64,000 nucleotides of DNA from Pedobacter sp. ISL-64 (lineage in GTDB: Bacteria > Bacteroidota > Bacteroidia > Sphingobacteriales > Sphingobacteriaceae): assembly GCF_018613605.1 (NCBI RefSeq), contig NZ_JAGGPU010000006.1:759246-823245 (forward strand), in the 5' to 3' direction. Every line of letters starts with the position of its first letter. Within the stretch, counting starts at the first letter, position 1. Shown one piece after another: positions 44,350 through 53,528 of the stretch. The translations under genes and the position numbers were made by a program. The notes beneath the pieces are model-generated. The model did not search any database. It was not told the origin of the DNA and worked only from the letters and a program-made list of their open reading frames with translations.

Positions 44350-46172
44350 TTTATTGTATTTAAGATTGGTTGATCTATTGCCTTTAAAATATTCTGATCA
44401 GGCTTAATCAGTTCTAAAACGGCGATATCATTCTTGCCTTTTTTCAACCATTCTTGAGGGATATATAACGTTTGTTGTGGACCAATTGCCCAGTATTTCC
44501 CTAAGTTGTGTCCATTAACCCACACTACCCCTTTTCCCCAATCGGTCATATCTAAATAAGTATCTGCAACTGTCGAAATTTGGAAAGCTCCTTTTTGTAA
44601 TATTGGTCCGTTTCCACTTTGTTTTGAAAGGGCAGCCTTAGCAGTATAGCCAGCAATATTATTAAAAGGGAAGCCGTACATCGACCAGTTTTTAACTTCG
44701 GTACCATCAAAAGTTACCTGTTCGGTAATTCCTTTTTTGTTTTCTAACAGATACTTTCCAAAGTTTACCCTACCCATATTTTCTACAAAAATATCGAGTT
44801 GTACTTCGCCTTTCGGGAGTGTTAATGCCAAAGTATTTTGGTTTAACCTGCGGTCTAAAATACCTGCCCTTTTCTGGTTAATAAAAACCAGCGCATAATC
44901 CCGTAGTTGTTTAATCTGAAGTTCACCTTTTTTACCTCCCTTAATGGTAGTTCGGTAAAGCACATAACCATAATCTTGGCTAAGATCCTCGAAAGTTAAA
45001 GGTGTGCTATTTTTCACTGCTTTTGGCAGCGCATTAAACAAAGCTACTTTACTTCCCAGTTTAAAAGGCGCAATTGCGATACTTGGTTTAGCAGCTGGAA
45101 TTGGCGGTAAATTTTGTCCTGTTGGAAGATGTTTTTCGATCACACTTCTAAAAGCCTTGAATTTTTCAGTTGCGTTTCCAGCCTCATTTAAAGGCGCATC
45201 ATAATCATAACTACTGGTTTGTGGCTCGTAAGGTGAAATATCCTTATAGTTTGCCCCATTCATAAAATCGCGCGTTGTACCGCCATGGAACATGTACATA
45301 TTGATCGAGATGCCTGCTGCTAAAACAGAATCTAACTTTTTGGTGTATTGCGCTGCAGGAACGGTGTGATGAGGTGTTCCCCACCAATCGAACCATGCAG
45401 GATACCACTCAGCTATAAAATATGGGCCTTTCCCATTATGGTTCTCATTTACCAAAGCCTTAATTTTTGCCGGATTATCGATTCCGTTTACGGCTGGTAG
45501 TAATCCGTCTAAATGTCCATCTTTTACATCTGCAGCCGGATCGCAGGTATAAAGCAATCCATCAAAACCTGCTTCGATAAACATTTTTCTGTTGATATCT
45601 AAATAATTTTTATCAGCAGCGTAAGAGCCGTATTCGTTCTCTACCTGTACCATAATAATATTACCACCATGGTTAATCTGCAATGGTGCCAACTGTTTCC
45701 CTACTTCAATAATATATTTCTTATACTCATCTAAATATTGTTTTTCGGTACTTCTCACCACAAGGCCTTTTTCGTTCTGTAGCCAATAAGGATAACCACC
45801 AAACTCCCATTCGGCACAAACGTAAGGGCTTGGTCTTAAGATAACCCAAAGGCCTTCTTGTTGGGCGATTTTCACAAATTCGGCAATATTATTATTGCCC
45901 GAAAAATCGAATTTTCCTTTTTGTGGTTCGTGCAGATTCCAGAATACGTAAGTACCAATCGTATTTAGCCCCATTGCTTTGGCCATCTTCATACGGGCGC
46001 GCCAGGCCTCTTTTGGTACACGGGGATAATGTAACTCCCCAGAAATTATCTGAAAGGGTTTTTCATCTAATAGAAAGTCTGTTTCTCCTAGCGTAAACGT
46101 ATGTTTAGCTTGCTGGCCAAAAGCTGATAAGGAGAAACATATCGCCACCAACCATAATAATTTTGCTTTCAT
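44331..46172 (-). CDS. GH35 beta-galactosidase
   Basis: A 613-residue secreted exo-beta-galactosidase; the signal peptide ends near AFGQ. The TIM barrel (residues ~25-350) holds the acid/base Glu180 in VQVENEYGSY and the nucleophile Glu255 in YFIAEWYPAWFDWWG. C-terminal beta-sandwich domains include WGKGVVWVNGHNLGKYW, typical of GH35. It removes terminal beta-galactose from galacto-oligosaccharides. It is the last gene of the enzyme operon; no terminator is seen after it, and its stop codon lies inside the upstream element of promoter C, so some read-through into susC is possible. Confidence 0.95.
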   Translation of the reverse strand: MKAKLLWLVAICFSLSAFGQQAKHTFTLGETDFLLDEKPFQIISGELHYPRVPKEAWRARMKMAKAMGLNTIGTYVFWNLHEPQKGKFDFSGNNNIAEFVKIAQQEGLWVILRPSPYVCAEWEFGGYPYWLQNEKGLVVRSTEKQYLDEYKKYIIEVGKQLAPLQINHGGNIIMVQVENEYGSYAADKNYLDINRKMFIEAGFDGLLYTCDPAADVKDGHLDGLLPAVNGIDNPAKIKALVNENHNGKGPYFIAEWYPAWFDWWGTPHHTVPAAQYTKKLDSVLAAGISINMYMFHGGTTRDFMNGANYKDISPYEPQTSSYDYDAPLNEAGNATEKFKAFRSVIEKHLPTGQNLPPIPAAKPSIAIAPFKLGSKVALFNALPKAVKNSTPLTFEDLSQDYGYVLYRTTIKGGKKGELQIKQLRDYALVFINQKRAGILDRRLNQNTLALTLPKGEVQLDIFVENMGRVNFGKYLLENKKGITEQVTFDGTEVKNWSMYGFPFNNIAGYTAKAALSKQSGNGPILQKGAFQISTVADTYLDMTDWGKGVVWVNGHNLGKYWAIGPQQTLYIPQEWLKKGKNDIAVLELIKPDQNILKAIDQPILNTIKKLNVD

Positions 46173-46280
46173 TTTTTAAAGTTGTTTTAAGATGACCCGA
46201 ATTTTGGGCAAAAAGAATCCCATTTGCGCATTTTTACGCAATTCAGCATCTAGATTTATATAAAAATTTTGTTTTTTTCT

Positions 46281-47399
46281 CTACTTTTTAAACACGCTCA
46301 GATCCCATTTATCTGCCCAGTTTATCGAAATTTTATCGTTCTCAAATTTGATTGGCAACCACAAGTAACGGCCATCAATAGCGTTTTTCGGTTCCCATTT
46401 ATCAGCCATAAAAATAAATTCTCCTTTTTTGCCTGGTGCTGGCAATACGTGCGTACTCTGCCCGCCATAGGTTAGCTTAGCCCCTTCGCCCTGGCATGGA
46501 TTTCCCATATAAGTCCAAGGTCCCCAGATGGAGCTTGCTTTGAACCATCTGGCCGGATTTGGTGCCCATCCTGTACAGCCCGAACCAACCATATAGTAGG
46601 TTCCGTTTTTCTTAAACAAAGCTGGTGCTTCTGTTTGCTGCCCCACATAAATTCTGATAAATTTTCCTGTATGCCCTAAATAATCAGGGGTTAATTCAGC
46701 CAAATGCAACGTAAAATTTTCTTCCGAAGAGAATATATGATAGGCTTTTCCATCATCGTCTACAAAAACTGTCATATCTCTTGCCATTTGCCCACCGGGT
46801 AAATCCCTACAGAAAAAACCATCACTTTTATTGGCCGGTTGTTGGCAATTTATCATATCTTTTTCTGCTGTTCCTGCTGCATAAAAGGGCATTTTCTCCG
46901 GATTTGGACGATAACTCTTGATAAAAGTATATGGACCAGTTGGGCGATCGGCTACCGCAACACCCGATCTTGCAGCTGCATAACCTTTACCTAAAAGTTC
47001 TAAGTGAAACCACATCACAAACTTTTTGGTTTTCTTGTTATACACCACTTTGGGGCGCTCCAAGATCGAGCCTTTAGCAATGTCACTTTTCAGATCTTCT
47101 GAAACCGGAAGTGCAATACCTTCATCTTTCCAATTGTATAAATCCTTTGATGAGTAGCAATGTACGCCTACCTGTGCCGTATTGCCTTTTTCACCTTCAA
47201 TCTTATGCTCACCAAACCAATAGTAAATGCCTTTATATTCGACAATGCCTCCGCCATGGGCGTTAATATGAACACCTTTATCATCCTTCCAAAGTTTACC
47301 GGGAGTAAAAGAAGTATATGTTTGTTGTGCTGAAACATAACTATTTAGCCCTAAACTGAAGGCGATAAATCCTAAAACAAAACTGATTCTCTTATTCAT
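46281..47399 (-). CDS. GH43-family enzyme of the exo-beta-1,3-galactanase type
   Basis: A 372-residue secreted five-bladed propeller. ATG 47399 gives the signal peptide MNKRISFVLGFIAFSLGLNS; earlier starts add a non-signal extension. The first-blade motif reads VHINAHGGGIVEYKGIYYW: the usual catalytic Asp of GH43 is absent, as in the GH43_24 exo-beta-1,3-galactanases, which do without a classical base. The candidate acid is a Glu in ILERPKVVY or QQTEAPALF. Subfamily 34 is an alternative. It would trim galactose units from a beta-1,3-galactan backbone. Lies 78 bases after the DUF2264 gene. Confidence 0.8.
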   Translation of the reverse strand: MNKRISFVLGFIAFSLGLNSYVSAQQTYTSFTPGKLWKDDKGVHINAHGGGIVEYKGIYYWFGEHKIEGEKGNTAQVGVHCYSSKDLYNWKDEGIALPVSEDLKSDIAKGSILERPKVVYNKKTKKFVMWFHLELLGKGYAAARSGVAVADRPTGPYTFIKSYRPNPEKMPFYAAGTAEKDMINCQQPANKSDGFFCRDLPGGQMARDMTVFVDDDGKAYHIFSSEENFTLHLAELTPDYLGHTGKFIRIYVGQQTEAPALFKKNGTYYMVGSGCTGWAPNPARWFKASSIWGPWTYMGNPCQGEGAKLTYGGQSTHVLPAPGKKGEFIFMADKWEPKNAIDGRYLWLPIKFENDKISINWADKWDLSVFKK

Positions 47400-47477
47400 C
47401 ATTTTAATCAAATAATTTTTAACGTTACAAAGACGGTAATTTACCCACATCTTCTCAATTGTATAGCTATCTGCTAT

Positions 47478-48725
47478 TTATTTTAAACTGGCACTGTGAT
47501 CGTTTTCAAAATTCTCTCCACTCCAGATCTTTTGCGCGCTCCATTTCTCTGCTGGGTTGGCCCAAAATGCGTCTGCTTCTGGCAAACCTAATGGCAAAAA
47601 GATATTTGAAGCAATATATGGGCTTCCCTGGTTGTTATAGAAATCGCCCAGATTTGGCTGATCGCCATATAAACCTATCGTTAACCAACCATTTTTATAG
47701 GTAGTAGGGCTCTCTAAAGTTTTTTTGATTACGGCGGTTAAAGCGCAACGTACCTGAGCGGGACTTAACTGTTTTGGTAATGCTTTTCTCCAGGCCATAT
47801 CGGCCAAATGATGAAATGCAGCACCACGATAAATGATGGAGCGACCTGTTGCTGGGTAAGTGCCATCGGCATTGATTAATCTTTCCTGAATGATGGCATA
47901 CCGCTCATTGCGCTTCTTAATCTTCTCGAACATCTCTTTATAACTGTTCGTTTTAGCACCAATGATATTGGCCAAAGTAGCCAGATAAGGGTGGATAACA
48001 TAACTATTGTAATAATCGAATGCAAAGGATGTTCCATCGGTGTACATTCCGTCGCCGGTGTACCATTGTTCCATTTGCTGCAGGGCATAATCAACACGCA
48101 TAGGATCCCAACTGTAACCGAACTTAGCCAGAAAAGCCTCGTTCATGGCAGAAAACAGTAACCAGTTAGAAAAAACAGGTTTGAATCTTCTGGTGGTAAC
48201 GATCGATTTCATCATCAGTTCCTGGTTCTTCTTGTCCAGGTTTTCCCACAACCAAGGTGCACGTACCAAAGCCAATGCAACATAAGAAGCGTCTACCAGT
48301 TGCTGCCCACCGATATCGAAATTCATAAAATCTTTGGCATTAGAATCTAAAGCATTTTTTAGTCCCTGAATGGCCCACTCCCGGTACTGTTTCCTTAAAG
48401 CTACTTCTTCTGTCGAACCTCCTTCTAACTGCAACCATGGCGCAATACCACTTAAAACCCTACCCAAAACTTCTACATATTGTACTTTAATGCGGTGTTC
48501 TTTATTATCAATATGGATAGAAGTAACTTTTGGCATCGCAATACGCAGGCTGTCTTTAGCCAGGTTATACAAAACGGGTTTCACCATCTTATCCATCTGT
48601 TGCAACCAAAACTGCCGATCGGTTAAAACCGCGTTTTTGGTATTCTTGGTTTTTTTTTGCGCAAATGCGTAACCACCAGCCAAGACGATCAATAAACCCG
48701 TAATTAAAATATTTTTAAGTCTCAT
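47478..48725 (-). CDS. DUF2264 enzyme (GH154-like, possible beta-glucuronidase)
   Basis: A 415-residue protein with a signal peptide (GYAFAQ) followed by one (alpha/alpha)6-type domain of the DUF2264 family: QYVEVLGRVLSGIAPWLQLE, NFDIGGQQLVDASYVALAL and FSNWLLFSAMNEAFL are typical. To my knowledge DUF2264 proteins correspond to CAZy GH154, whose founding member is an exo-beta-glucuronidase acting on arabinogalactan, but I cannot confirm the assignment for this copy or name its catalytic residues. It lies 16 bases after the GH105 gene, in the enzyme operon. Removal of glucuronic acid fits the neighbours. Confidence 0.7.
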   Translation of the reverse strand: MRLKNILITGLLIVLAGGYAFAQKKTKNTKNAVLTDRQFWLQQMDKMVKPVLYNLAKDSLRIAMPKVTSIHIDNKEHRIKVQYVEVLGRVLSGIAPWLQLEGGSTEEVALRKQYREWAIQGLKNALDSNAKDFMNFDIGGQQLVDASYVALALVRAPWLWENLDKKNQELMMKSIVTTRRFKPVFSNWLLFSAMNEAFLAKFGYSWDPMRVDYALQQMEQWYTGDGMYTDGTSFAFDYYNSYVIHPYLATLANIIGAKTNSYKEMFEKIKKRNERYAIIQERLINADGTYPATGRSIIYRGAAFHHLADMAWRKALPKQLSPAQVRCALTAVIKKTLESPTTYKNGWLTIGLYGDQPNLGDFYNNQGSPYIASNIFLPLGLPEADAFWANPAEKWSAQKIWSGENFENDHSASLK

Positions 48726-48741
48726 TTTTTCCTGTAAAAAT

Positions 48742-49875
48742 TTAGTTTTTGTTTGACAAATAGCGGTACATTTCGCAACCAGCCAATAAAAAGGCTCCTA
48801 CACCAAAATTCGCTGTAGAATTTACATCAACCACCTGCCCCGGAATGGCTTTCTCTCCTATCGGCTGTACATACCCCAGTTTACCGTTAGGTTGTAATGC
48901 GGTTTTGGTTAGATATGTCCATGCTTTTTGTGCTGTAGGTAAATAGTTTTTTTCTTTTAAATAACCGTTGTTTATCCCCCATAACAAACCATAAGTAAAA
49001 AAGGCTGTTCCACTGGTTTCTGGTCCAGGGGCATGTTGCGGATCTAGGATACTTCTGGTCCAATAACCTTCTGCCTGCTGGCTTTTAACAATTGCTTTGG
49101 CCATATTCTGGTACTTGCTTAGGTATTCGTTCCGATGTGGATCGTTAAGGGGCAGATCTTTTAACACTTTCGCTAAACCTGCAAACACCCAACCATCGCC
49201 TCTTGCCCAAAAATCTTTTTTGCCGTTTACACTTTTATGCTTCGGATAAATATATTTGGCATCCCGGTAATAAAGTTTTTCCTTTTTATCATACATAATG
49301 CTATTCGAATACATAAAATATTCGTACAGCTTATCGAGGTATTTTTGGTCCCCGCTTACTTTATAAAGTTTGGTCATAACAGGCATTACCATGTACAAAC
49401 CATCGGCCCACCACCAATAGTCGTTATTGGGTGTGCTCATTTCGTATTCCATTACCTCTTTTGCCCTTGCAATTTTATATTCTTCGGGTTTTAAGTGGTA
49501 TAAATCGATATAGGTTTGAAAACAGATCTGCCAATCGCCAAACAGCACATGCTCATCTGTTTCGCCATATTTATATTTCCAGTTGGATTTATCAGTTGAT
49601 TTTGCGCCCATCCATTTGTTATAAACGGCCCAATCTTCTGAATATTTACGGTAAGCTTCGTTCTTGGTAATTCCATAAACCTCCATATTTCCGGTATGGT
49701 AAGCAGCATGATCCCAAAAAGCACGTACTTCGGGTTTATTGTTGCCTTGCCAATAGGTATTTGCACGATTGATCATTTCGAGCACTTCCTCTTTTAAAGT
49801 TGAGGTTTGTGCATTTACAGCTGTGCTGCTAAAAAACAACAATAAGAAAAGCGCCTTATACAATTTTAAATTCAT
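48742..49875 (-). CDS. GH105 unsaturated glucuronyl/galacturonyl hydrolase
   Basis: A 377-residue secreted enzyme (signal peptide ending at VNAQ) with the (alpha/alpha)6 barrel of GH105. Conserved blocks are WWWADGLYMVMP, where Asp158 corresponds to the catalytic Asp of YteR, and DFWARGDGWVFAGL. It hydrates and cleaves delta-4,5-unsaturated uronic acids that polysaccharide lyases leave at the non-reducing end. That implies a lyase acting on the same polymer, either the BNR_4 protein of this operon or one elsewhere. It overlaps the preceding gene by one base (TAATG), so the two are translationally coupled. Confidence 0.9.
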   Translation of the reverse strand: MNLKLYKALFLLLFFSSTAVNAQTSTLKEEVLEMINRANTYWQGNNKPEVRAFWDHAAYHTGNMEVYGITKNEAYRKYSEDWAVYNKWMGAKSTDKSNWKYKYGETDEHVLFGDWQICFQTYIDLYHLKPEEYKIARAKEVMEYEMSTPNNDYWWWADGLYMVMPVMTKLYKVSGDQKYLDKLYEYFMYSNSIMYDKKEKLYYRDAKYIYPKHKSVNGKKDFWARGDGWVFAGLAKVLKDLPLNDPHRNEYLSKYQNMAKAIVKSQQAEGYWTRSILDPQHAPGPETSGTAFFTYGLLWGINNGYLKEKNYLPTAQKAWTYLTKTALQPNGKLGYVQPIGEKAIPGQVVDVNSTANFGVGAFLLAGCEMYRYLSNKN

Positions 49876-52046
49876 TAGTGTATTGGTTTAATGCCGTTTA
49901 CGGTGGGTATTACAGGTTTAATAGTTCCATCAGTATTAAATTCCATTTTATCGATGCAAACTTCGCGGTTGTAGCCTGCAGCACTGCCCATTGAGATTCC
50001 TTTTGGTCGGGTAAAACGATGGTAAACCATATACCATTCATCTTTTCCGTTAACTTTGATTACACTGTTGTGCCCTGTTCCGTAAATACCTTGTGTTACA
50101 TCTTTTGCCAAAATCAGGTTATTTTCCGGAATGGTTATTTTTCCTATAGGCGAATCAGAAAAGCCATAACGTACCCGATAATTTTCGCTCCGTGTATCAT
50201 CTTCAGACCATAAAAAGTAATACTTTCCATTACGATAAAAAACTTCGGTACCTTCTCTAAAACCATTGTTTGGTGTAATAACTTTAATCTTATTGGTATC
50301 AATCGAAACCATATCTTCATTTAATGGTGCAACGGCCATATACCCATTTCCCCAATACAGATAACTTTTGTTGGTTTTAGGATCATTAAATACATCAGGA
50401 TCGATCTCCTGACCACCTTTTATTCCTTTTGGTTTGCTTGAAATTAAAGCCTTACCGCTATCTTTGAACGGACCGGCAGGATGATCAGCGACAGCAACTC
50501 CAATTTTCTGTGCTGCTGTGAAATAATAAAAATACTTATAAGCGCCGTTCACTTTCTTTTCGATAATGGTAGGTGCCCAGGCATTCTTTTTCGCCCAAGA
50601 AACATCTTTTTCAAGGTCTAATATTTTACCTTCATCTGTCCAGTTAACGAGATCAGTTGATGAAAAACTTTTAAAATAGGTACCACTCCAGTTGTTAAAA
50701 CCATCGCTGGTTGGATAGATGTAATATTTGCCTGTTTTATTGGAATATAAAATTTCCGGATCTGCGTAATAACCTTTTAAAACTGGGTTATTGGATACAG
50801 CAACACTTACCAAATAAGTTTTAGGTTGTTGATTGGCAATACCTACCTTAATTTTTACAGGGCCTTTAGTAAAATCTAATTTCCCTTTTGGTGCGATACT
50901 GATTTGATTAAAGGTATTAAACTGCGGATCAAAAGCCTTTAAGTCAGTTCCGTAATTTACAGGCAGATAAATTTTTTGGTTCACGCTATCTAAAACAATA
51001 TTATTTTGGTTGATTGCCTTATTCTGTGCGCTTTGCAAAACAGATTCGACAGTATACCACTGATTGAGCAACCGGTTTAACTCTTGTTGATTAATAGGCA
51101 AAATAGTTCCGTGCCTTGGGTGAAAATCCATGGCAATATCTTGATCCACTACACTAAAATTTGCCAGATCTTTACTTTTGGTAAACTGATAGCGGCCTTT
51201 CATATATACATCGTACATCAGGATATATTCGTCGCTATGATTCAGTTTAAAAACACCAGCTCCTTCTACGGCCTCTTTTGTCTGTTGTAAATATTTATCC
51301 TGCTGCACATAACCTGTGGTGAGTTGATGGGAAACTGCTTTTTTTATGCCATTGCCATTTCCTTCTGTTTTAAAGAATAAATTGTATTTCCCTTTATCGT
51401 AAATAATGTCACCATCAATACAAGAACCATTGGTTGGGCTAAAAAAGAGCTGTTTTGGGGCTGTTTCCAAATCTGTAAAATCTGCATTGGCGTAAGCATA
51501 ATAAATTTTATCAGGCTCCTCGCCATGCTTCATCGACCAATAAACCATATATTTTTTGGCAGTTTTATCGTAAATGGTCTGTGGAGCCCAAACACGTTGC
51601 AGATTTTCGTTATTTGGAAAACGTTTTTGAATATTAACAACTGCCGATGTCCAATGGATCAGATCATTTGATTTAAGCAATATCATTGCCCTGTTCGAGT
51701 TCCAGCCATTGGCCGAAACCATATCGGTAGCCACCATGTAAAAGGTTTTGCCATCTTCGCCGCGCAAAATATGTGGATCGCGTATACCTCCGGTATTGCT
51801 GATTTTTTCGGAAGAAATGATTGGATTATTATTGTTTAAAGCCTTGTAATGGTAAGCATCGGTGCTCACCGCAAAACGGATCGCTTCTTCTGCTTTAGCG
51901 TTTCCGGTAAAATAGGCAAATAAATACGCCGTATTTTCTTTGGATACCTTAGCTGTTTTTTTGCTTTGTGCCTCTACCAGATTTATTGATAACAAGAACA
52001 AAACAACAAGTAGAGAAAAGTTATATTTTATAATGGAATGTTTCAT
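49875..52046 (-). CDS. Two-domain GH43 enzyme
   Basis: A 723-residue secreted protein (signal peptide ending VEAQ) with two GH43-like propellers. The first, residues ~35-310, carries GGIRDPHILRGEDG. The second, residues ~425-715, carries KGYYADPEILYSN, KKNAWAPTIIEKK and FREGTEVFYRNGKYYF. Between them is an Ig-like strand-rich linker (TKGPVKIKVGIANQQPKTYL). Both halves keep the Asp at the family's first motif, so both may be active, for example an alpha-L-arabinofuranosidase joined to a second arabino- or galactosidase activity. It starts 15 bases after the BNR_4 gene. Confidence 0.85.
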   Translation of the reverse strand: MKHSIIKYNFSLLVVLFLLSINLVEAQSKKTAKVSKENTAYLFAYFTGNAKAEEAIRFAVSTDAYHYKALNNNNPIISSEKISNTGGIRDPHILRGEDGKTFYMVATDMVSANGWNSNRAMILLKSNDLIHWTSAVVNIQKRFPNNENLQRVWAPQTIYDKTAKKYMVYWSMKHGEEPDKIYYAYANADFTDLETAPKQLFFSPTNGSCIDGDIIYDKGKYNLFFKTEGNGNGIKKAVSHQLTTGYVQQDKYLQQTKEAVEGAGVFKLNHSDEYILMYDVYMKGRYQFTKSKDLANFSVVDQDIAMDFHPRHGTILPINQQELNRLLNQWYTVESVLQSAQNKAINQNNIVLDSVNQKIYLPVNYGTDLKAFDPQFNTFNQISIAPKGKLDFTKGPVKIKVGIANQQPKTYLVSVAVSNNPVLKGYYADPEILYSNKTGKYYIYPTSDGFNNWSGTYFKSFSSTDLVNWTDEGKILDLEKDVSWAKKNAWAPTIIEKKVNGAYKYFYYFTAAQKIGVAVADHPAGPFKDSGKALISSKPKGIKGGQEIDPDVFNDPKTNKSYLYWGNGYMAVAPLNEDMVSIDTNKIKVITPNNGFREGTEVFYRNGKYYFLWSEDDTRSENYRVRYGFSDSPIGKITIPENNLILAKDVTQGIYGTGHNSVIKVNGKDEWYMVYHRFTRPKGISMGSAAGYNREVCIDKMEFNTDGTIKPVIPTVNGIKPIH

Positions 52047-52061
52047 TTTAAGGTTAATTCA

Positions 52062-53387
52062 TTATTTATTTTCTGGTTTCCAATCTAGGGTCTGCACTAT
52101 TGTTGGTGCCTGGTTAGCCTTTCCTTCTCCATCTACCTGGGTAACATGCTGCAGAAACAGGCTCAAAATCCCTTTGCTTTTCCAAAGTTCGGTATCGTAA
52201 CTGGGTTCCCAATCGCCAAGGCTTTTTTGAGTAAGATCTTCAACCTTCCAATTTCCTGATCCGAGCTCACCATTCAAAGCAATTGAAACCTTATTACCTC
52301 GTTCAGCATCCCTAAACAACAATCCCGCAGCATAATATTTTCCATTTGGCCAAACGATAATCTGTGGCCGCGAAATCGGAATCTGTTTGGTACCTCCTCC
52401 ACTTAAACTAAAAGCCGTTTTTCTAAAGTTAAGGTTGCTTACTTTCCAATGGTCGTCTGTTTTAAAAACCAGGTGATATTGTGGTATGGTTTCGTTCGTA
52501 TCACGCCAATAACCAGCAATAAATACCTTGCCTTTGGCATCGGCAAACATTGATGTCTGGTTAATCAGCTCGCTTTTTTGCGGAATTTTAAGCGCATATT
52601 CTGCATTGGTGGCAGTAATGGGAAGACTATATTTTTCATTGGTAGATTTTAACCAGGTTAAACCTCCATCGGTTGATTTGGCATAACATAAATCATGGTT
52701 ACTGGCTACATCAGGGCTTTCGCGCCACACCCACGATAAATGGATGGTCCCAACCTGATCTATAGCTACCTGCCAATATGCATTTCGCTGTCCTTCGCCA
52801 TCAATCATCCCATCCTGTACACGTGTCCATTTTTTGGTCTGCAGACTATAACGGTTTATCATCAGGTTTCCGTTTCCAGAGCCACCATCACGGTAAAAAA
52901 ATAAGAGATCGCCGTTTGCAAGCTTATAAAACTCAGGATAACTGACTTTATTTTCCTTTACAGAAAGCATAACTTTTTTATTCCCTAAGGTTAATGAACC
53001 TGCTGAAACTGATTTGGCATAGTTTAGATTGTTATTATGCTGGCCCCAGGCAATATGAAGGAAACCATCACCATCTACCATAATGCTAATTGATTTATGA
53101 GCGTCGGTGGCATCGCCTTTATAGGGCGTGGTAACTAATACCCAACGGGGTGAGCCGATTTTACGTTTGGCCAGTACCACATTTTGTTCTTGATCATAAT
53201 AAGCAGCATACTGGCTATCTTTAAAGCTGATTAACGAATTTTTACGGAAAATAACTGTATTTACCGAGTTGTTTGCCCAGCCGTTACTGGCAATGGTACT
53301 CAGTTGTGTTTCTTGTGCAACACTCATCAGGTTGATACAGATGAATGTGCAGATTAGAAATATACTTTTATTTAGGGATTGATACAT
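52062..53387 (-). CDS. BNR_4-family beta-propeller enzyme (GH145 / PL24-25-like)
   Basis: A 441-residue secreted seven-bladed propeller; signal peptide ending VAQE. The motif DAHKSISIMVDGDGFLHIAW, followed by QHNNNLNYAKS, is the hallmark of BNR_4 proteins that include the GH145 alpha-L-rhamnosidases acting on rhamnosyl-glucuronate and the ulvan lyases PL24 and PL25. His97, His111 and His117 are candidates for the active centre. Which of hydrolase and lyase applies cannot be told from sequence. The GH105 gene downstream would suit a lyase; the arabinogalactan setting would suit the rhamnosidase. It is the first gene of the enzyme operon, 141 bases after the HTCS gene. Confidence 0.75.
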   Translation of the reverse strand: MYQSLNKSIFLICTFICINLMSVAQETQLSTIASNGWANNSVNTVIFRKNSLISFKDSQYAAYYDQEQNVVLAKRKIGSPRWVLVTTPYKGDATDAHKSISIMVDGDGFLHIAWGQHNNNLNYAKSVSAGSLTLGNKKVMLSVKENKVSYPEFYKLANGDLLFFYRDGGSGNGNLMINRYSLQTKKWTRVQDGMIDGEGQRNAYWQVAIDQVGTIHLSWVWRESPDVASNHDLCYAKSTDGGLTWLKSTNEKYSLPITATNAEYALKIPQKSELINQTSMFADAKGKVFIAGYWRDTNETIPQYHLVFKTDDHWKVSNLNFRKTAFSLSGGGTKQIPISRPQIIVWPNGKYYAAGLLFRDAERGNKVSIALNGELGSGNWKVEDLTQKSLGDWEPSYDTELWKSKGILSLFLQHVTQVDGEGKANQAPTIVQTLDWKPENK

Positions 53388-53424
53388 TATACGTTTTAGG
53401 CTGCTCGGTTTCTTACATTTGGTG

Positions 53425-53503
53425 AAGCCGAAGTACCGAAATTTTTAAGCTTTACACAGGGGGTTAAATCATACTTTGCAGGGGGCGTTTTAAGATAAAC
53501 GCA
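53425..53503 (-). promoter_or_regulatory. Degenerate promoter D before the enzyme operon
   Basis: On the minus strand: CGCCCCCTGCAAAG and, 22 bases on, TTTAACCCCCTG (runs at 53481-53485 and 53459-53463), then 25 bases to TTCG in GGTACTTCGG, which mimics the GGTTACTTTG of promoters B and C. Spacing is one base longer than in A-C and the -7 core differs. An inverted repeat GCGTTT-N6-AAACGC lies beside it at 53486-53503. It may be a weaker copy of the HTCS site, so I hold it as a candidate only. Confidence 0.4.
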
Positions 53504-53528
53504 TTTAAAAGCCAAAATAGCGTAACTT

